Shown: positions 10,227-21,801, counted from the stretch's first letter. The stretch: 64,000 nt of DNA from Voacanga thouarsii (GCA_026120185.1 JANUWF010001683.1:3542001-3606000), one strand, 5' to 3'. The notes: generated by a model from the letters alone, not told the origin. A program made the numbers and translations.

Positions 10227-11834
10227 TGTTGGGATTTCATCATACTTATCAAATAAGAACGCAGTGGAAATAACTATGAAATCCATGCCCAAGAATCACA
10301 TATTTGCAATTAAAACGGGAATAGAGGAAGGAAACAGAGATTACTTTCTATGGCAGAAAACAAAAACTTTTCTTGCGCCTACTCCTCTACTTGATCATCC
10401 ACCTTACACCACTACATTCCAAGATATGAATTGTCTCTAGCAGTAATCCACACAAGGTTGAGTTGCTCATATGCCCACTGAAATCTATGCTAGTAGGAAA
10501 GAAGAGGCTACGGTTGATTGGAGAAGAAAGTGGTGAAGAGGAACGCCCGAAATTCCTTTGGTTTCCAACGTTTTTTTTTTCCCCACACAATAGGGAACGT
10601 TTCCCATACTTATAGATTTAGGATTTATATTAATTGCAATTAAGTCTTCCAAGATCCATTATCTATAATTGAGCCATTGAAGTTTATATAATTGCAACCA
10701 AGTCTCATGAATTATAACAAAATTATAATTCACCTATTAATATATTTTCTTCTCTTAATTAACCCCACAATATTATTAAATAATATATATTGAGCATTCA
10801 AACTTTTATTGTATATGACCCATTTGGTTTCCTGCTCTTGTTGGTAGCATAATATGAATTAATAATCCAAAATAAAATATAGGATTAATTTATTAATTAT
10901 TTAATTAATAAATTCATATTTAGTAGATCAAAAGCGACATCTAGCAATGACTCTTGATCATCCAAAAGTCCAGAAAGTCAAGTGGCTTGACGTGAATATT
11001 TCAATAGGAATAACCAGTGCAATAAACTTCTTTCACCGTACTATATCTCATTCGGTCTAGAGATGGAATTAGTGCCAACTCCATCCCGAATATTTTAGTA
11101 ATTGTTTAAGAAATCCATTACTCGATATGTGAAACTATTTCCAATACATAGTCGCATTAGCCAAGGACTTTATAAGTAATGATTTCTATATGTGGCCCTG
11201 AGATATACTCTCCTAGTCTTAGGAGTGGTGAATTTTTTATTGACCCTCTCAGCTATTTTTGTTTACTTTAAATTGCACCCAATATCTATCCCATAGGCAG
11301 TTATTGTAAGACTTCAAAGATCAGAATCAAAGTACAACGCTTGATAAACAAAATACCTTGGAGATCTCAAGTCTAAGGATACTTGCACACTTGCTAAAAT
11401 GAGATTATATCACTGACACTCAATAGCTTATCTAAGTTATTATCTCATAGCTAGGTCATTCAATGAACTTTTTCATATAACAAGTATCCATATATTAATT
11501 CTGAGTATCACAATACTCACGGTTATAAGAACCATCGCTTGATCTAATCAAGGGATATAAGATGTGCTAGTCTTGGCGTATTAATAATATCCCATCTCAT
11601 TAATACTATGACTAGGGATTATTCAAGCACAAACACTACATAGTGCGGTTGGAATCTTACATCATGATCTCTACTATGATTTCCTTAACATTGTGTTGTA
11701 CTAAGGATTTTATCAAATAGTTTATACTCATATTTTGATATAACAATCAAATTGAATGATAAAAATGCCTCTTTTATTGATTATTATGCAATATACGTGG
11801 TACAAGTGATTGTCTCTATGGTACAATACTAACA
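10227..11834 (-). repeat. Copia-2 5' LTR
   Basis: A 1608-bp LTR running on the minus strand from TGTTAGTATTGTACC (11834) to CCCAACA (10227). Large parts align with the Copia-1 LTR, for example CCAAAAGTCCAGAAAGTCAAGTGG near 10962, but with many differences, so it is a separate subfamily. Confidence 0.88.
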
Positions 11835-12841
11835 CGAAGATGCCGGGTGCTAGGTACGCTCTAGAGGTGAATATTTTATGCACAAAAGTTGGAATTATGT
11901 AATGATTTTGGTTTTCCTAGTCCTACTCAGTCAAGAGTCCCTTAGCCACGAATTTAGCATCCAATGGGCCTATAAAAGCACAAGAAAACACAAGGGTTTG
12001 GAAGGACACATAGAAAGAGGTGAATCCCTGAGAAAAAATTCTCAATCTCTCATTGAAGGAGGAGTTCACCCAAATCAAGGAGGGTGGGTTGATCAAGAGA
12101 GTCTTCAAAGAGGAAGAAAGAGGCTTGTCTATGAGTGCTTTCTTTTACCTTTGTTTTCTTTTCCTTAACAATTATGTATTTAATATATCCATTGTAATTT
12201 GACATTATTTTTGTAATTCATGATTTATTGATTAATTTAGTCATTTGATCAATTTTTTATTTATCTTGATATTAATTGTCTAGAACATTGGTAATCAAAG
12301 GTTAGTTAGTGATTGCTAGAATATGGATTCATAAACTAATTTAATGTTTTAAATCACCTAGAATATAGGGGTTTATATGAGGATTGATTTTAATGCATCT
12401 TTTAGATAAGTTAGTCGAGACAGAATATGTTCACTAATTTAACTAGAACATAGTGATTCTATGGATTACAAACGAAATGGATCTATATTAAATCCTTCAT
12501 GAGACCAGGATCATAACGGACTGCGATATTGGCTAAGTGATTCATTATCATGCGTTCAAAAGCTTTTGTCTAAATTGCATATTTTCACATTCTTAAGTTG
12601 TATATATTTCTTTATTTTTCTTATTTTTATCTTACTACTTTATTTGATAGGATAGACAATGAATGAAAAGTGATTAGTGTGTACTTGTTCTTTTGAGGAT
12701 CGATAATCGTTAATTCCCTATACTATGCTTGCGATGAGTATACTTACTCACATGTGTACTGTGGGAATAATGTTTTAATTAAAACTTGACTAATGGACGT
12801 ATTTAAAATTGATTATTTTTGCACCCAAAATTTACGCATCA
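11835..12841 (+). repeat. Element B 5' LTR, left end removed by Copia-2
   Basis: Aligns with the B 3' LTR: 11850-11940 with about 55190-55310, and 11960 onward with 59250 onward (CACAAGGGTTTGGAAGGACACATAGA in both). TATAAAAGC at about 11971 is the likely TATA box. It ends TTACGCATCA at 12841, before the primer site. Upstream LTR sequence lies beyond Copia-2. Confidence 0.85.
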
Positions 12842-12847
12842 AATTTT

Positions 12848-12865
12848 TTGCACCATTATTGGGAA
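12848..12865 (+). other. Element B primer binding site, decayed (tRNA-Asp)
   Basis: TTGCACCATTATTGGGAA stands where intact family members have TGGCGCCGTTGCCGGGGA, complementary to plant tRNA-Asp. There are seven differences, nearly all G-to-A or C-to-T, the pattern expected from decay of methylated cytosines. Confidence 0.75.
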
Positions 12866-13122
12866 ACAATATCATGAAAGCTTGGATTTCATTGATTTAA
12901 TCATCTTTGTATGTTCATATGTCTATATGTAAATATGTGAATATGTATATATGTTCCTTGTATGACTAGGTGCCATAGTGTGTTTTCTTGTATACTTGTG
13001 CTTGAATGTTTCTAGACATTGTAATTTCTTGTAACTTAATTTGTAAACATATCCTAACTGTCTAACTTGTAAATTCTTTAATCTTATAAATCTTTCTCTT
13101 CTGTAGACCTTGCTCTTAGTTT

Positions 13123-13580
13123 ATGACCTAATGATCTAAAGCCAATATAGTCGACCTAGATCTGGAGATTGAAAGAACTCTCACTAAGGTCTCGAAGGTA
13201 ATAAGCGAAAAGGTAAGGAAAGAGGTGGAAGTAAATGAACCCAACAATAGTGGTAACGGAGGAGCTAACAGGAAGATTATGAATGACTTTGTAAAACCCT
13301 CAATCTCAGGTATGGGCTCTAGTATCACACTTCCTAGGATAGTGGCCAACAATTTTGAGATAAAACCTAATGGGATCCAAATGATCCAGAATATGGTCCA
13401 ATTTGATGGGTTACCTGAGAAAGATCCCAATGTCCATCTTGTAAGCTTTCTAGAAATATGTGACATATTTAAGATGAATGGTGTTTCTGATGATGCCATC
13501 AAGCTAAGACTCTTCCCCCTTTTTTCTTGAAAGATCGAGCAAAATCATGGTTAAAATATTTGCCTACCGGATCAATTACT
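13123..13580 (+). pseudogene. Element B gag, N-terminal fragment
   Basis: Conceptual reading from ATG 13123 gives stops within the first codons, then an open run from about 13225 with IMNDFVKPSISGMGSSIT, FEIKPNGIQMIQNMVQFDGL and FLEICDIFKMNGVSDDAIKL, the N-terminal half of Athila-type gag. A frameshift near 13525 precedes the DRAKSWL-equivalent region. At about 13580 the sequence switches abruptly to LTR sequence of element A1, and the middle and knuckle part of this gag is missing. The end of B gag reappears at 49925. Confidence 0.85.
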
Positions 13581-13581
13581 A

Positions 13582-14668
13582 TCGGATCTTTGCCCTGAAG
13601 TTAAGGCGGTGCTTGATTTTTTCTACGCGGTTTTTGGCAATCTATGGAGTTTTAGTATCTTCCAACTTCTACTCGGCCAAGAACATTGTACCAACAAGTT
13701 TAGTAACTTCCTAAGCCTATAAATAGATGAAAAACACAAGGAAAAATGAGGAGAATTAATTGATTATCATAGAAAATCACTCAATCAAAGGAAGAATTCT
13801 TCAATTCAAGGAGGGTTGGGCAAGAAGGTCTTCAAAGGAAGAAAAACGAGGCTTGAGTGCTTTCTTTTACTTTGTTTTCTTTTTCTTGAACAATGATATG
13901 TTAATTGTTTTATTGTAATTCGACATTGTTTTATATATTCATAATTTTTAGAGTTATTTGATGTTTTGAATAATTGATTGTTCTTCTTGGTATTTAATTA
14001 CTTGGGCGTATTACAAGATTAATTGGTTGTTTCTTTTCATTAACTTGCTAGACCAAAAAGGTTGATGGTGGTTGTAATTGATTAATTTCATATTTATTGG
14101 CTGTTAACTTGCTAGACCAAAGAGGTTAATTGCTAAGGATTGAGTAATTAAAGGTTAATTGATGTTTGCCAGACCAAGGATTCATTGATTATTTTCATGT
14201 TTTAAATTTGCCGGACCAAGGAAATTTAATCAAGGATTGTGTTTAGTGTATCTTGTGGATGAATTAGTTGAGACAGACTAAGTGATGCTAATTTATCTTA
14301 ATCCTACATAGTGCCAAGAGAATGATTAGTTATGATAATGGTTATGTACTTTAAGATCATATTTGTCTAAACAATGGTTTGAGTTACACAATTCTCCATC
14401 CTTGACATGTGTATATTTTTATTTTTATTTTTATTTTCTTTTGTTTAATTTTATTTTGTTTTCACTTTATTGTGTCGGTTAAACAATGAAAGAAAAAGGA
14501 TTAAAGTTTATTTGTTCCTTGAGGAACGACACTCGTTTGAACCCTATGCTCGGTTAATGATGAGTACACTTGCTCATATGTGTAATTTGGGGTTAACGTT
14601 TTAATTTAAACTTGATTGGGAATGTGCTTATTTTTATATTATTTTTATACCCAAATCCGGACACATCA
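13582..14668 (+). repeat. A1 5' LTR, truncated at its start
   Basis: Begins within the LTR at the point matching GTCGGCTATGCCCTGAAG (48786) and runs to ACACATCA. TATAAATA at 13718 is the TATA box. Compared with the middle and right LTRs it lacks a partial duplication of about 48 bp (GAGACA...CTAATTTATCT), perhaps lost between the two repeats. Confidence 0.85.
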
Positions 14669-14674
14669 AGTTTT

Positions 14675-14692
14675 TGGCGCCGTTGCCGGGGA
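14675..14692 (+). other. A1 primer binding site (tRNA-Asp), intact
   Basis: TGGCGCCGTTGCCGGGGA, six bases after the LTR end. This matches the 3' end of plant tRNA-Asp, the usual Athila primer. Confidence 0.92.
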
Positions 14693-14941
14693 ACAATAGC
14701 ACGAAAGCTTAGATTTTGTTAATTTAACCATGTAAATATGTAAGATATGTACAATTGTGATTTTCACAAAAAGGTGGTATCTTTTGTGTTTCATGTATTC
14801 TTGTACACCCTTATACCCTAACTTAACTTACTAACTTTGACGATGTTTGATTTACTAACTTTGTAACCTTTTAATTTTGTTTTAATCATTAATTCTGTTC
14901 TCTAACTTACTTCTTATTTTCTTATGTGTTATCCTTGGTAC

Positions 14942-16318
14942 ATGACCAGAAAATCCGAAGGTGAGATAGTCAATTTTGACCCTGAAATCGAAAGGATGTT
15001 GTCAAAAATTCACCAGACAATTCAAAGAAACTTGATCATCGAAATGGATGGTGCTCAAAACAACAATGTTGGAAATGGTAGGAGAGTTATGGATGACTTT
15101 GTAAAACCCGCAATCTCAGGCACAGGCTCAAGCATCACTAGGCCTAGGATAGATGCAAATAATTTCGAAATAAAGCCCAATAATATCAAAATGGTGCAAA
15201 ATATGGTTCAATTCGACGGGCTACCTGAAGAAAATCCCAATGCTCACCTAGCTAGTTTTCTTGAGATTTGTGATACTTTCAAAATGAATAGTATTTTTTA
15301 GGATTCAATAAAGTTAAGACTTTTCCCTTTTTCTTTGATAGATAGAGCTAAATCTTGGTTGAAGTCTTTACCTACAGGTTCCATCACTACTTGGAATGTT
15401 CTAGCTGAAAAATTTTTGGCCAAATATTTTCCTCCAGCTAGGACAGCCAAACTTAGGAACGAAATCTTTGCCTTCCAACAATTAGATTCTGAGCCCTTAT
15501 ATGAAACTTGGGAGAGATTTAAGGAGATGCTGAGAAAATGCCCACACCACGGATTTGAGCTGGGAATGCAGATGCTTATCTTTTTGAAAGGCCACACGTT
15601 CACAACACGACAAGTGGTGGACTCTTTTGCAGAGGGTTCTATCAATCATAAGACCCCCGAACAAGTATTTGAGCTTATTGAAAATTTGGCTTCTAATAAC
15701 TATTCTTGAAGAAGTGCAAGGTCTAGAGCTTGTGTGCAAGAAATGCACAAAGTGGATGCTGTGGTAGCATTAGAGGTTAAGGTAGACGCCTTAACCCAAA
15801 CGATGGAATAGTTGGTGATGCCTCAAGGCCAAGGTTTAAACGTAAGTTGTAATTTTTGTGGAGAAGGACACCCCAATCATGAATGCCAAAAGATGGGGTC
15901 ACTCCAAGAAACTTCGGAGCAAGCGGCCTTCGCAGGTAATGTCCGGCCAGGTAATAATCCTTATAGCTCTACCTATAATCCTAGTTGGCGAAATCATCCT
16001 AATTTCTCTTGGAGCAATGAGAATCAACCTAGGAAAGGTTCTTTCAATTTTGGAAGCAATCAAAGGAACCAAAACCCCATGACCAACATTGCAGCACCTC
16101 CAAAGCGACCACTGGAAGAGTTGATTGGTCAATTGGTAAGTACCACGGAGACTAAGTTCCAAGGGGTCGATATGACAACAAGGAACCTACAGGCCTCGAT
16201 GCGCAATTTAGAGAACCAAATTGGTCAACTAGCCAAACTACTGGGAGATCGTTAAGCGGGGACATTACAAAGCAATACTGAGGAAAATCCAAGGGATCAA
16301 ATCCGTGGGAAACATTGA
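14942..16318 (+). pseudogene. A1 gag (Athila-type), one frame with nonsense mutations
   Basis: A single reading frame of about 458 codons. N-terminal SEGEIVNFDPEIERMLSK is followed by VMDDFVKPAISGTGSSIT and QNMVQFDGLPEENPNAHLAS, then the retrotransposon gag domain (AKSWLKSLPTGSITTWN, AEKFLAKYFPPARTAKLRNE, WERFKEMLRKCPHHGFEL; about residues 130-220). A knuckle CNFCGEGHPNHEC (CX2CX3HX4C) lies near residue 302, and the C-terminus has a coiled segment (NLENQIGQLAKLL). Stops at 15299, 15707, 15809 and 16253 are all in frame, and at least three are CAG/CAA-to-TAG/TAA or TGG-to-TGA; no frameshift is seen. A TTTCTTAG-type acceptor-like site occurs just upstream of this ATG in sister copies. Structural protein that would package element RNA. 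Confidence 0.9.
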
Positions 16319-17173
16319 AGCCTTTTTATTTTACTTTACTTTCTGTTTTCGTGATTAAGACAATTTTTATTCCTGTTGTTTTGATTGATTGTTTTTTTTT
16401 TATTCTAGTGCATCATTCAGCATTAGTGTGTTTTTTGCATTATTATTATAAAAAAAAAAATTCTGGAGAACCGGACAGAACCAAGCCGGCGCCGACTCCA
16501 TGAGCCAGGACCTGCACCGGTTCTTGTCGGGTAGGCGCACTCTTAAGGGCCATTTTGGCCACTTTTTCTTCAAAATCTCCATTCTCCCTCTCAAATTCTC
16601 TCAAGCCCGCACCGGTTTCACTTCCTCCATTTTCCAATATTTGATTTTCTAATTCCTAAACACTTCTATAACATCCCCTTTCATCTCTTTTGTTGATCCT
16701 ACGATCAAAATCCTCAAATTCTTCAATGCTTGAAAACAACATCACATTCAATCCACAAGCAAAGAGCTTAGATTCTACAAAAAGCTTGCATCTTTTGCTT
16801 GCCTATGCATACAAGATCATAAATGTATGATTTTTAGTTAGTTCCTACGATTCAAATGTTGTAGATGACTTTGTCTAATTTTAGGAATACTGTTGGCTGA
16901 AAATGGGAATGTGTATGCTAAGATTAAATGGTCCATTACTCCTTGAGCTTCATGAGCTGGACTAGATTAGGAATCAATGCTTCTGCGATGCTTGATTCAT
17001 GCATTTGATCATTAGGGGATTCATGCATATAGTTAAGGTTGGAATTATGGCTATTTGTGATGGTTAAGGGTTGCGTGAGATTTGAGAAGTATCTGTGCAA
17101 GTGTAGTTGCCCTTTTTTAAGCCTTAGAGCTCAATTGTTCTCTCTTCCTATTTCCCCCATTCCTTACTTGATC
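16319..17173 (+). other. A1 gag-ORF2 spacer
   Basis: Non-coding. A pair of palindromes has cores at 16488 (GGCGCC) and 16513 (TGCACC), 25 nt apart. A donor-like AAATGTATGATTTTT occurs at 16822-16836. Compared with F, a segment around 17035 is missing, including the acceptor-like CAGGTTGTGTTG found in F and E. There is no protease or RT sequence. Confidence 0.75.
16486..16522. repeat. GGCGCC-palindrome pair in A1 gag-ORF2 spacer
   Basis: GCCGGCGCCGACTCC and CTGCACCGGTTC with cores 25 nt apart. Preceded by GGACAGAACC, as in the E spacer pair. Confidence 0.7.
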
Positions 17174-18370
17174 ATGTCTAGAGTCAGAGGTCATTCTTCT
17201 AAAAGGGCAAGAGCTTCCTCTTCCTTAGCCTCTTCATCTGTTAATCCTTTGTCCCTTAGACCTACTGAGTTTATAGATGCATCTTGTGAGGAATGGTACA
17301 ATAGGAGAGCATCTAATAAGATCATTATCGAACAGACTTTCTCATCCACCTTAGATCGTGCACTCAAATTGGGTATAATGTTTCAACGGCTTGGATGGGG
17401 TTTGATAGTCCAATTAAAAGGGAAGTATTGTCCCGTGCTTATTAAGGAATTCTATGCTAATATAATGGATAAGGACAATAAACATCTTCCCCATATTGAA
17501 ATGAGAGTGAAACGGCTCCCTATTATCATCATTCAAAACCAATTCGCTAACCTCCTCCAGGTCTTTGACGATGATACTTGGTAAGGGATTGATGTGAATA
17601 ATCAAAAGATTCTTTCTGACCCGAATTGGGATGCTAATGGGACTAGAGCCACCTTAGGATTACATAAGCATAATGCCTTTCAAGCCAATAGTTTCTATTC
17701 AAACAACGATCTGGCAGCTAACTTTAGAGCTCTAGTCTATATGTTTAGGTTCAATGTTGTACCCCGTGCTAGTGGTTTCAATGAGTTTAGACTTATTGAC
17801 ACTTATATTTTGCATCGGATGATAAACACATTACCTTTCCCTCTTGCACCCTTGATCATCCAATCTATTAGGGAGGTTGTTCATCACCGTTTCTCCACAA
17901 AAGCCTTTGTTTTTCCCTTGGTTATAATGAAAATTCTGAAAGACTTTAGTGTTAGTCTTAAGGGAGAACTGATGGAGGCTACTACTGAGCATGATATGGT
18001 TACTGAGCAAACTCTTATGAGTTGCGGGTACAAGTACAGCTAGGAGTTGAAGAAGTGGCTAACTCCCTTCGAGGTCAGACATCCCAGTCAGGTAAGGCCA
18101 CCCACAGTGGAGGAGGAGCAACCACCACCACCAACACGTGCACGAGCTAGCAGCTCTCAGTCTCATTCCCAAACTTACTTTGAGACTACTGTGTTGGGAC
18201 GATTCGATCAGCAAATGGAGGTGCTCCTACGCTTGCAAGGTACTATGGATGACATGGCAAGACGGCAAGCTACTATAGAGCAGCAGTTGGCCGAATTGAG
18301 GCGGCATTCTTCTGGGCCATATGGTGGTGAAGGCTTCTCAATACCAACCAATGATGAGGAGGAGGACTGA
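17174..18370 (+). pseudogene. A1 ORF2, putative plant transposon protein-like, two nonsense codons
   Basis: About 399 codons in one frame from ATG (MSRVRGHSSKRARASSS). The basic Ser-rich N-terminus looks like a nuclear localisation segment. The conserved middle includes LRPTEFIDASCEEWYNRRAS, VQLKGKYCPVLIKEFYANI and ANFRALVYMFRFNVVPRASG. The C-terminal region has a Pro/Glu-rich stretch, a Gln-rich predicted coil (RFDQQMEVLLRLQGTMDDMA, RRQATIEQQLAELRR) and an acidic tail NDEEED. Stops at 17582 (CAA-to-TAA) and 18041 (CAG-to-TAG) are in frame. It resembles the family often named 'putative plant transposon protein', found in Athila-like elements; function unknown. No signal peptide or membrane segment is seen, so I do not call it an envelope. 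Confidence 0.85.
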
Positions 18371-19012
18371 TGATGTTGTCTACATTTTCTCGATCACTCT
18401 TGTTTTTCCTTTCTCTTTTAAATTTTTTTTTCTTTTCTGTAGTTTTTGCTTTCTTTATTTGCTTGTACTATTTTCTTTCTTTTGTTTCTGATTTATTTTC
18501 TTTTCTAGTTTTTATGCTTTGGTGTGTTTTTTTATTTTTCTTTTTAGGTACTTTGCCAATGCCTCGTTTTTCAAAGCATTCAGCTGTTGTACAACACAAT
18601 GCATAATGAATGGAAGTTTGTTATTCTTATCTCTTCTCCTTTATATTTTTGGTCCCATGACATTATTTAGTTTTTGTTATATTTTTTTGGCCATTAAGGA
18701 CAATGTCCAGTTTAACTGTGGGGGGTGATTTGACTGACAAGTCTTTTATACATATACATTTGCCTTCTTGGGAGTAAATTTTGAGTGAAATTTTTCAAAT
18801 TTTTCTGAAATTCTTGAGATTTCAAGCTATATTTTTAATCCATATCTTTATGATGGATTATAGAGCATATGTTCTAGATTGTTTATGGCTTATGCATGAC
18901 TTTTTGCACTCACTTGAACGAAGTAGTTGTTGATCAAATGCTTTGCATTGTTCTTAAACCTGTTTTTCTACTAAAATTCATGGAGCATTCTAGAACTTAC
19001 TGGAATACCTCT
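18371..19012 (+). other. A1 3' untranslated region, first part
   Basis: Non-coding and T-rich. An internal polypurine-like block (18700-18726, GACAATGTCCAGTTT then a run of G) matches the same place in E, F and D. It is interrupted after 19012 by element E and resumes at 40821. Bases 19008-19012 (CCTCT) are the left copy of E's target duplication. Confidence 0.8.
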
Positions 19013-20256
19013 TGATAGGAGCTAAATTGGTTATACTTTGCTTAGTTATTTGAGGCTCTTTTGTAATACATTTTGTGAAATAACTAGTCATATTCTTTTC
19101 ATATTAGAGATTTTACCCTTGGAAAGATATTTTGGACAATATCTCAGGATTTTGAGTAAAGCAAAGTAAAACCATCACAAAACAGTGTAGAGGCGGAGCC
19201 GGCTGCAAGGCTGGAACCAGCGCCGGCTGCACTCTGGAATATATGGGCACAATTCGGAGAAAAATCGACGGACGAGTGGAGAAGTAGAACAAAGACGGCA
19301 CTGACTCCGAAGGACCAAGATGGCACCGGCTGTGGTCTGTCCCAGAGGCGGTGCTGCGATCTTTCTATGCGTTTTTGGAAATCTGAAGAGCTTTAGCAGC
19401 TTCCAACTTCTACTCGGCCAAGAAATTTATACCCACGAGTTTAGGCACCTCTTAAGCCAATAAATAGATAGAAAACACAAGGGAAAATGGGAGATTTCAT
19501 TCATCATCATATAAAATCACTTAGTCCAAGGAGAATTCTTCAAAGTTCAAGGAGGATTGTACAAGAAGGTTTTCAAAGGAAGAAGAAGGTGGCTTATCTA
19601 TAGGTTCTTTCTTTTACTTTAATTTCTTTTTCTTGACAATGATATGTTAATTATTTTATTGTAATTCAACATTGCTTTAGATATTCATGATTTCTAGAGT
19701 TATTTGATCTTTTCATTAATTGGTTATTATTCTTGGTATTCAATTACTTATGCTTATTACGAGATTAGTTAGTTGATTCTATCCATTGACTTGCTGGACC
19801 AAAGGGGGTTGATAGGTGTTTCGATTTATTAATTTCATATTCTGTTGGCAATTGACTTGCTGGACCAAAGGGGGTCGATTGTTTAAGAACTGGTAATTGA
19901 AGGTTAATTGATGTCTTCCGAGACCAAGGATTCATTGATTAATTTCATGTTCTAAATTTGCCAAGACCAAGGGAATTTAATTAAGGATTGTGTTTAATGT
20001 GTCTTTTGGATGAATTAGTTGAGACGGACCAAGTGATTCTAATTTGTCTGGAAGATAGTAATTTTATGGATTGACCATCAAAGTGAGTCTACCTTCATCC
20101 TTCATGGTGCCAAGAGAATGATTGGTTATGATAATGGTTAAGTTCTTTAAGATCATGTTTGTCTAAACAATGGCTTGAATTACATAAATCTACATCCTTG
20201 ATATATACATATTTTTATTTTCTTTTTAATTTTTCTTTTTATTTGTTTTTCACTTT
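19013..20256 (+). repeat. Element E 5' LTR, first part
   Basis: Begins TGATAGGAGCTAAATTGG, like the E 3' LTR at 39376. Palindrome cores lie at 19195, 19219, 19297 and 19322 (spacings 24, 78, 25). The TATA box is degenerate (CAATAAATAG near 19458). It is cut after CACTTT at 20256 by element D and continues at 33468. Confidence 0.9.
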
Positions 20257-21801
20257 TGATGTGTTTGGATTTGGGTATAAAAATCATACAAAAACTAAGC
20301 ACATTCCCAATCCAGTTTAAATTAAAACGTTAGACCCAAATCACACATATGAGCAAGCGTACTCATCATTACTAAGCATAGGGTTCAAACGAGTGTCGAT
20401 CCTCAAGGAACAAATAAATATTAATTACCCCTCTTTCATTATTTAAATGACTCAACAAAGTGAAAATCAAATAAAAAGGAAAGCTAAAAAGAAAATAAAA
20501 TAAAAATATGTACATGTCAAGGATGGAGAAGTATGCAACTCAAACCATTGATTAGACAACCACGATCTTCAAGAACTTTACCATTATCATAATCAATCAT
20601 TCTCTCAGCACCATGAAGGATTAAGGTAAATTAGCATCACTTGATCTATCTCAACTAATTACTACCTTCTAGATAAATTAACATCACTTGGTCTGTCTCA
20701 ACTAATTCATCCAAAAGATGCATGAAACACAATCCTTAATTAAATTTCCGTGGTCTGGCAAATTTAAAACATGAAATTAATCAATGAATCCTTGGTCTAG
20801 CAAACATCAATTAACCTTTAATTACTCAATCCTCAGCAATTAACCACTTTAGTCTAGCAAGTTAACAACCAATGAATGCGAAAATTAATCAATTGCAACC
20901 ATCATCAACCTCTTTGGTCTAGCAAGTTAACAATAGAAACAACCAACTAATCTCGGAATACGCCTAAGTAATTAAATACCAAGAAGAATAGTCAATTAAT
21001 CAAAAGATCAAATAACTCCAAGAATCATGATTATCTAAAACAATGTCAAATTACAATAGAATAATTAAAACATCATTGTCAAGAAAAAGAAAACAAAGTA
21101 AAAGAAAAAACTCATAGACAAGCCTCATTCTTCTTCCTTTGAAAACCTTCTTGTACAACCCTCCTTGAATTTGAAGAATTCCTCCTTAGACTGAGTGATT
21201 TTCTATGATGATCAATGAATTCTCCCCCTTTCCCTTGTGTTTTCCATCTATTTATAGGCTTAAGAAGTGCCTAAACTCGTAGGTACAATGTTCTTGGCCA
21301 GGTAGAAGTTGGAAGATGCTAAAACTCCCCAGATTTCCAAAAATGCATGAAAAGATCATAGCACTGCCTCAGGAACAGACCATAGCTGGCACCGCCTTGG
21401 TCCTTCGGAGCCGGCGCCGCCTGTGTCCTGTTTCTCCACTCGTTCGTTGATTTTTCACTGAATTTTGTGCATACGTTCCAGAATGCAGTCGGCGCCGCCT
21501 CGAGCCTTACAGCTGGCACCAGTTAGGCTCTGTTCTACTCTGCTTCTTCAATTTTTCCATTGCTTTGAAGTTCGTGCATCCAATGTACAGCCGGCGCCGG
21601 TTCTAGTTCCAGCCGGTGCCGCCTCTGCTCTATTTCGCGATGGTTTTGCTTCGTTTTACCCAAAAACCTGAAATAATGACCAAAATACCTTTCCAAGGGT
21701 AAAATCTCAAATATGAAAGAATATGACTAGTTATTACACAAAATGTATTACAAAAGAGCCTCAAATAACTACGCAAAATATAACCAAATTAGCCCCTATC
21801 A
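20257..21801 (-). repeat. Element D 3' LTR
   Basis: 1545 bp. On the minus strand it runs from TGATAGGGGCTAATTTGG (21801) to AAACACATCA (20257). The TATA box TATAAATA is at 21249-21256 (minus). Confidence 0.92.
21386..21622. repeat. Three GGCGCC-palindrome pairs in D 3' LTR
   Basis: Cores at 21388, 21413, 21491, 21515, 21593 and 21615. Intra-pair distances are 25, 24 and 22; inter-pair distances are 78 and 78. Sequence between pairs is itself repeated in degenerate form, so this is an old tandem array of about 102-bp units. It lies upstream of the TATA box in element orientation. Confidence 0.88.

Larger units (their letters stand above)
8030..11834 (-). mobile_element. Copia-2: Ty1/copia element, 5' part only in window
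   Basis: A minus-strand copia element related to but distinct from Copia-1, with 5' LTR, primer site, leader and the first part of gag. It is interrupted at 8029/8030 by Copia-1, so its remaining gag-pol and 3' LTR must lie left of the window. It was inserted into the 5' LTR of element B: the flank at 11835 continues a sequence matching B's 3' LTR near 55190. Confidence 0.88.

Noticed and set aside
14675..14692. Fragment of a tRNA-Asp gene
   Set aside because: It is the 18-nt primer binding site next to an LTR end, in the orientation complementary to the tRNA.
17174..18370. ORF2 as a retroviral-type envelope gene (it lies in the env position)
   Set aside because: No signal peptide, transmembrane segment or glycoprotein-like Cys pattern; the ends are basic and acidic and the protein looks soluble.
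21386..21622. CRISPR-like array from regularly spaced GC-rich repeats
   Set aside because: Repeats are short palindromes in alternating 24 and 78-nt spacing, the intervening sequence is itself repeated, the context is a plant LTR, and no cas genes are present.
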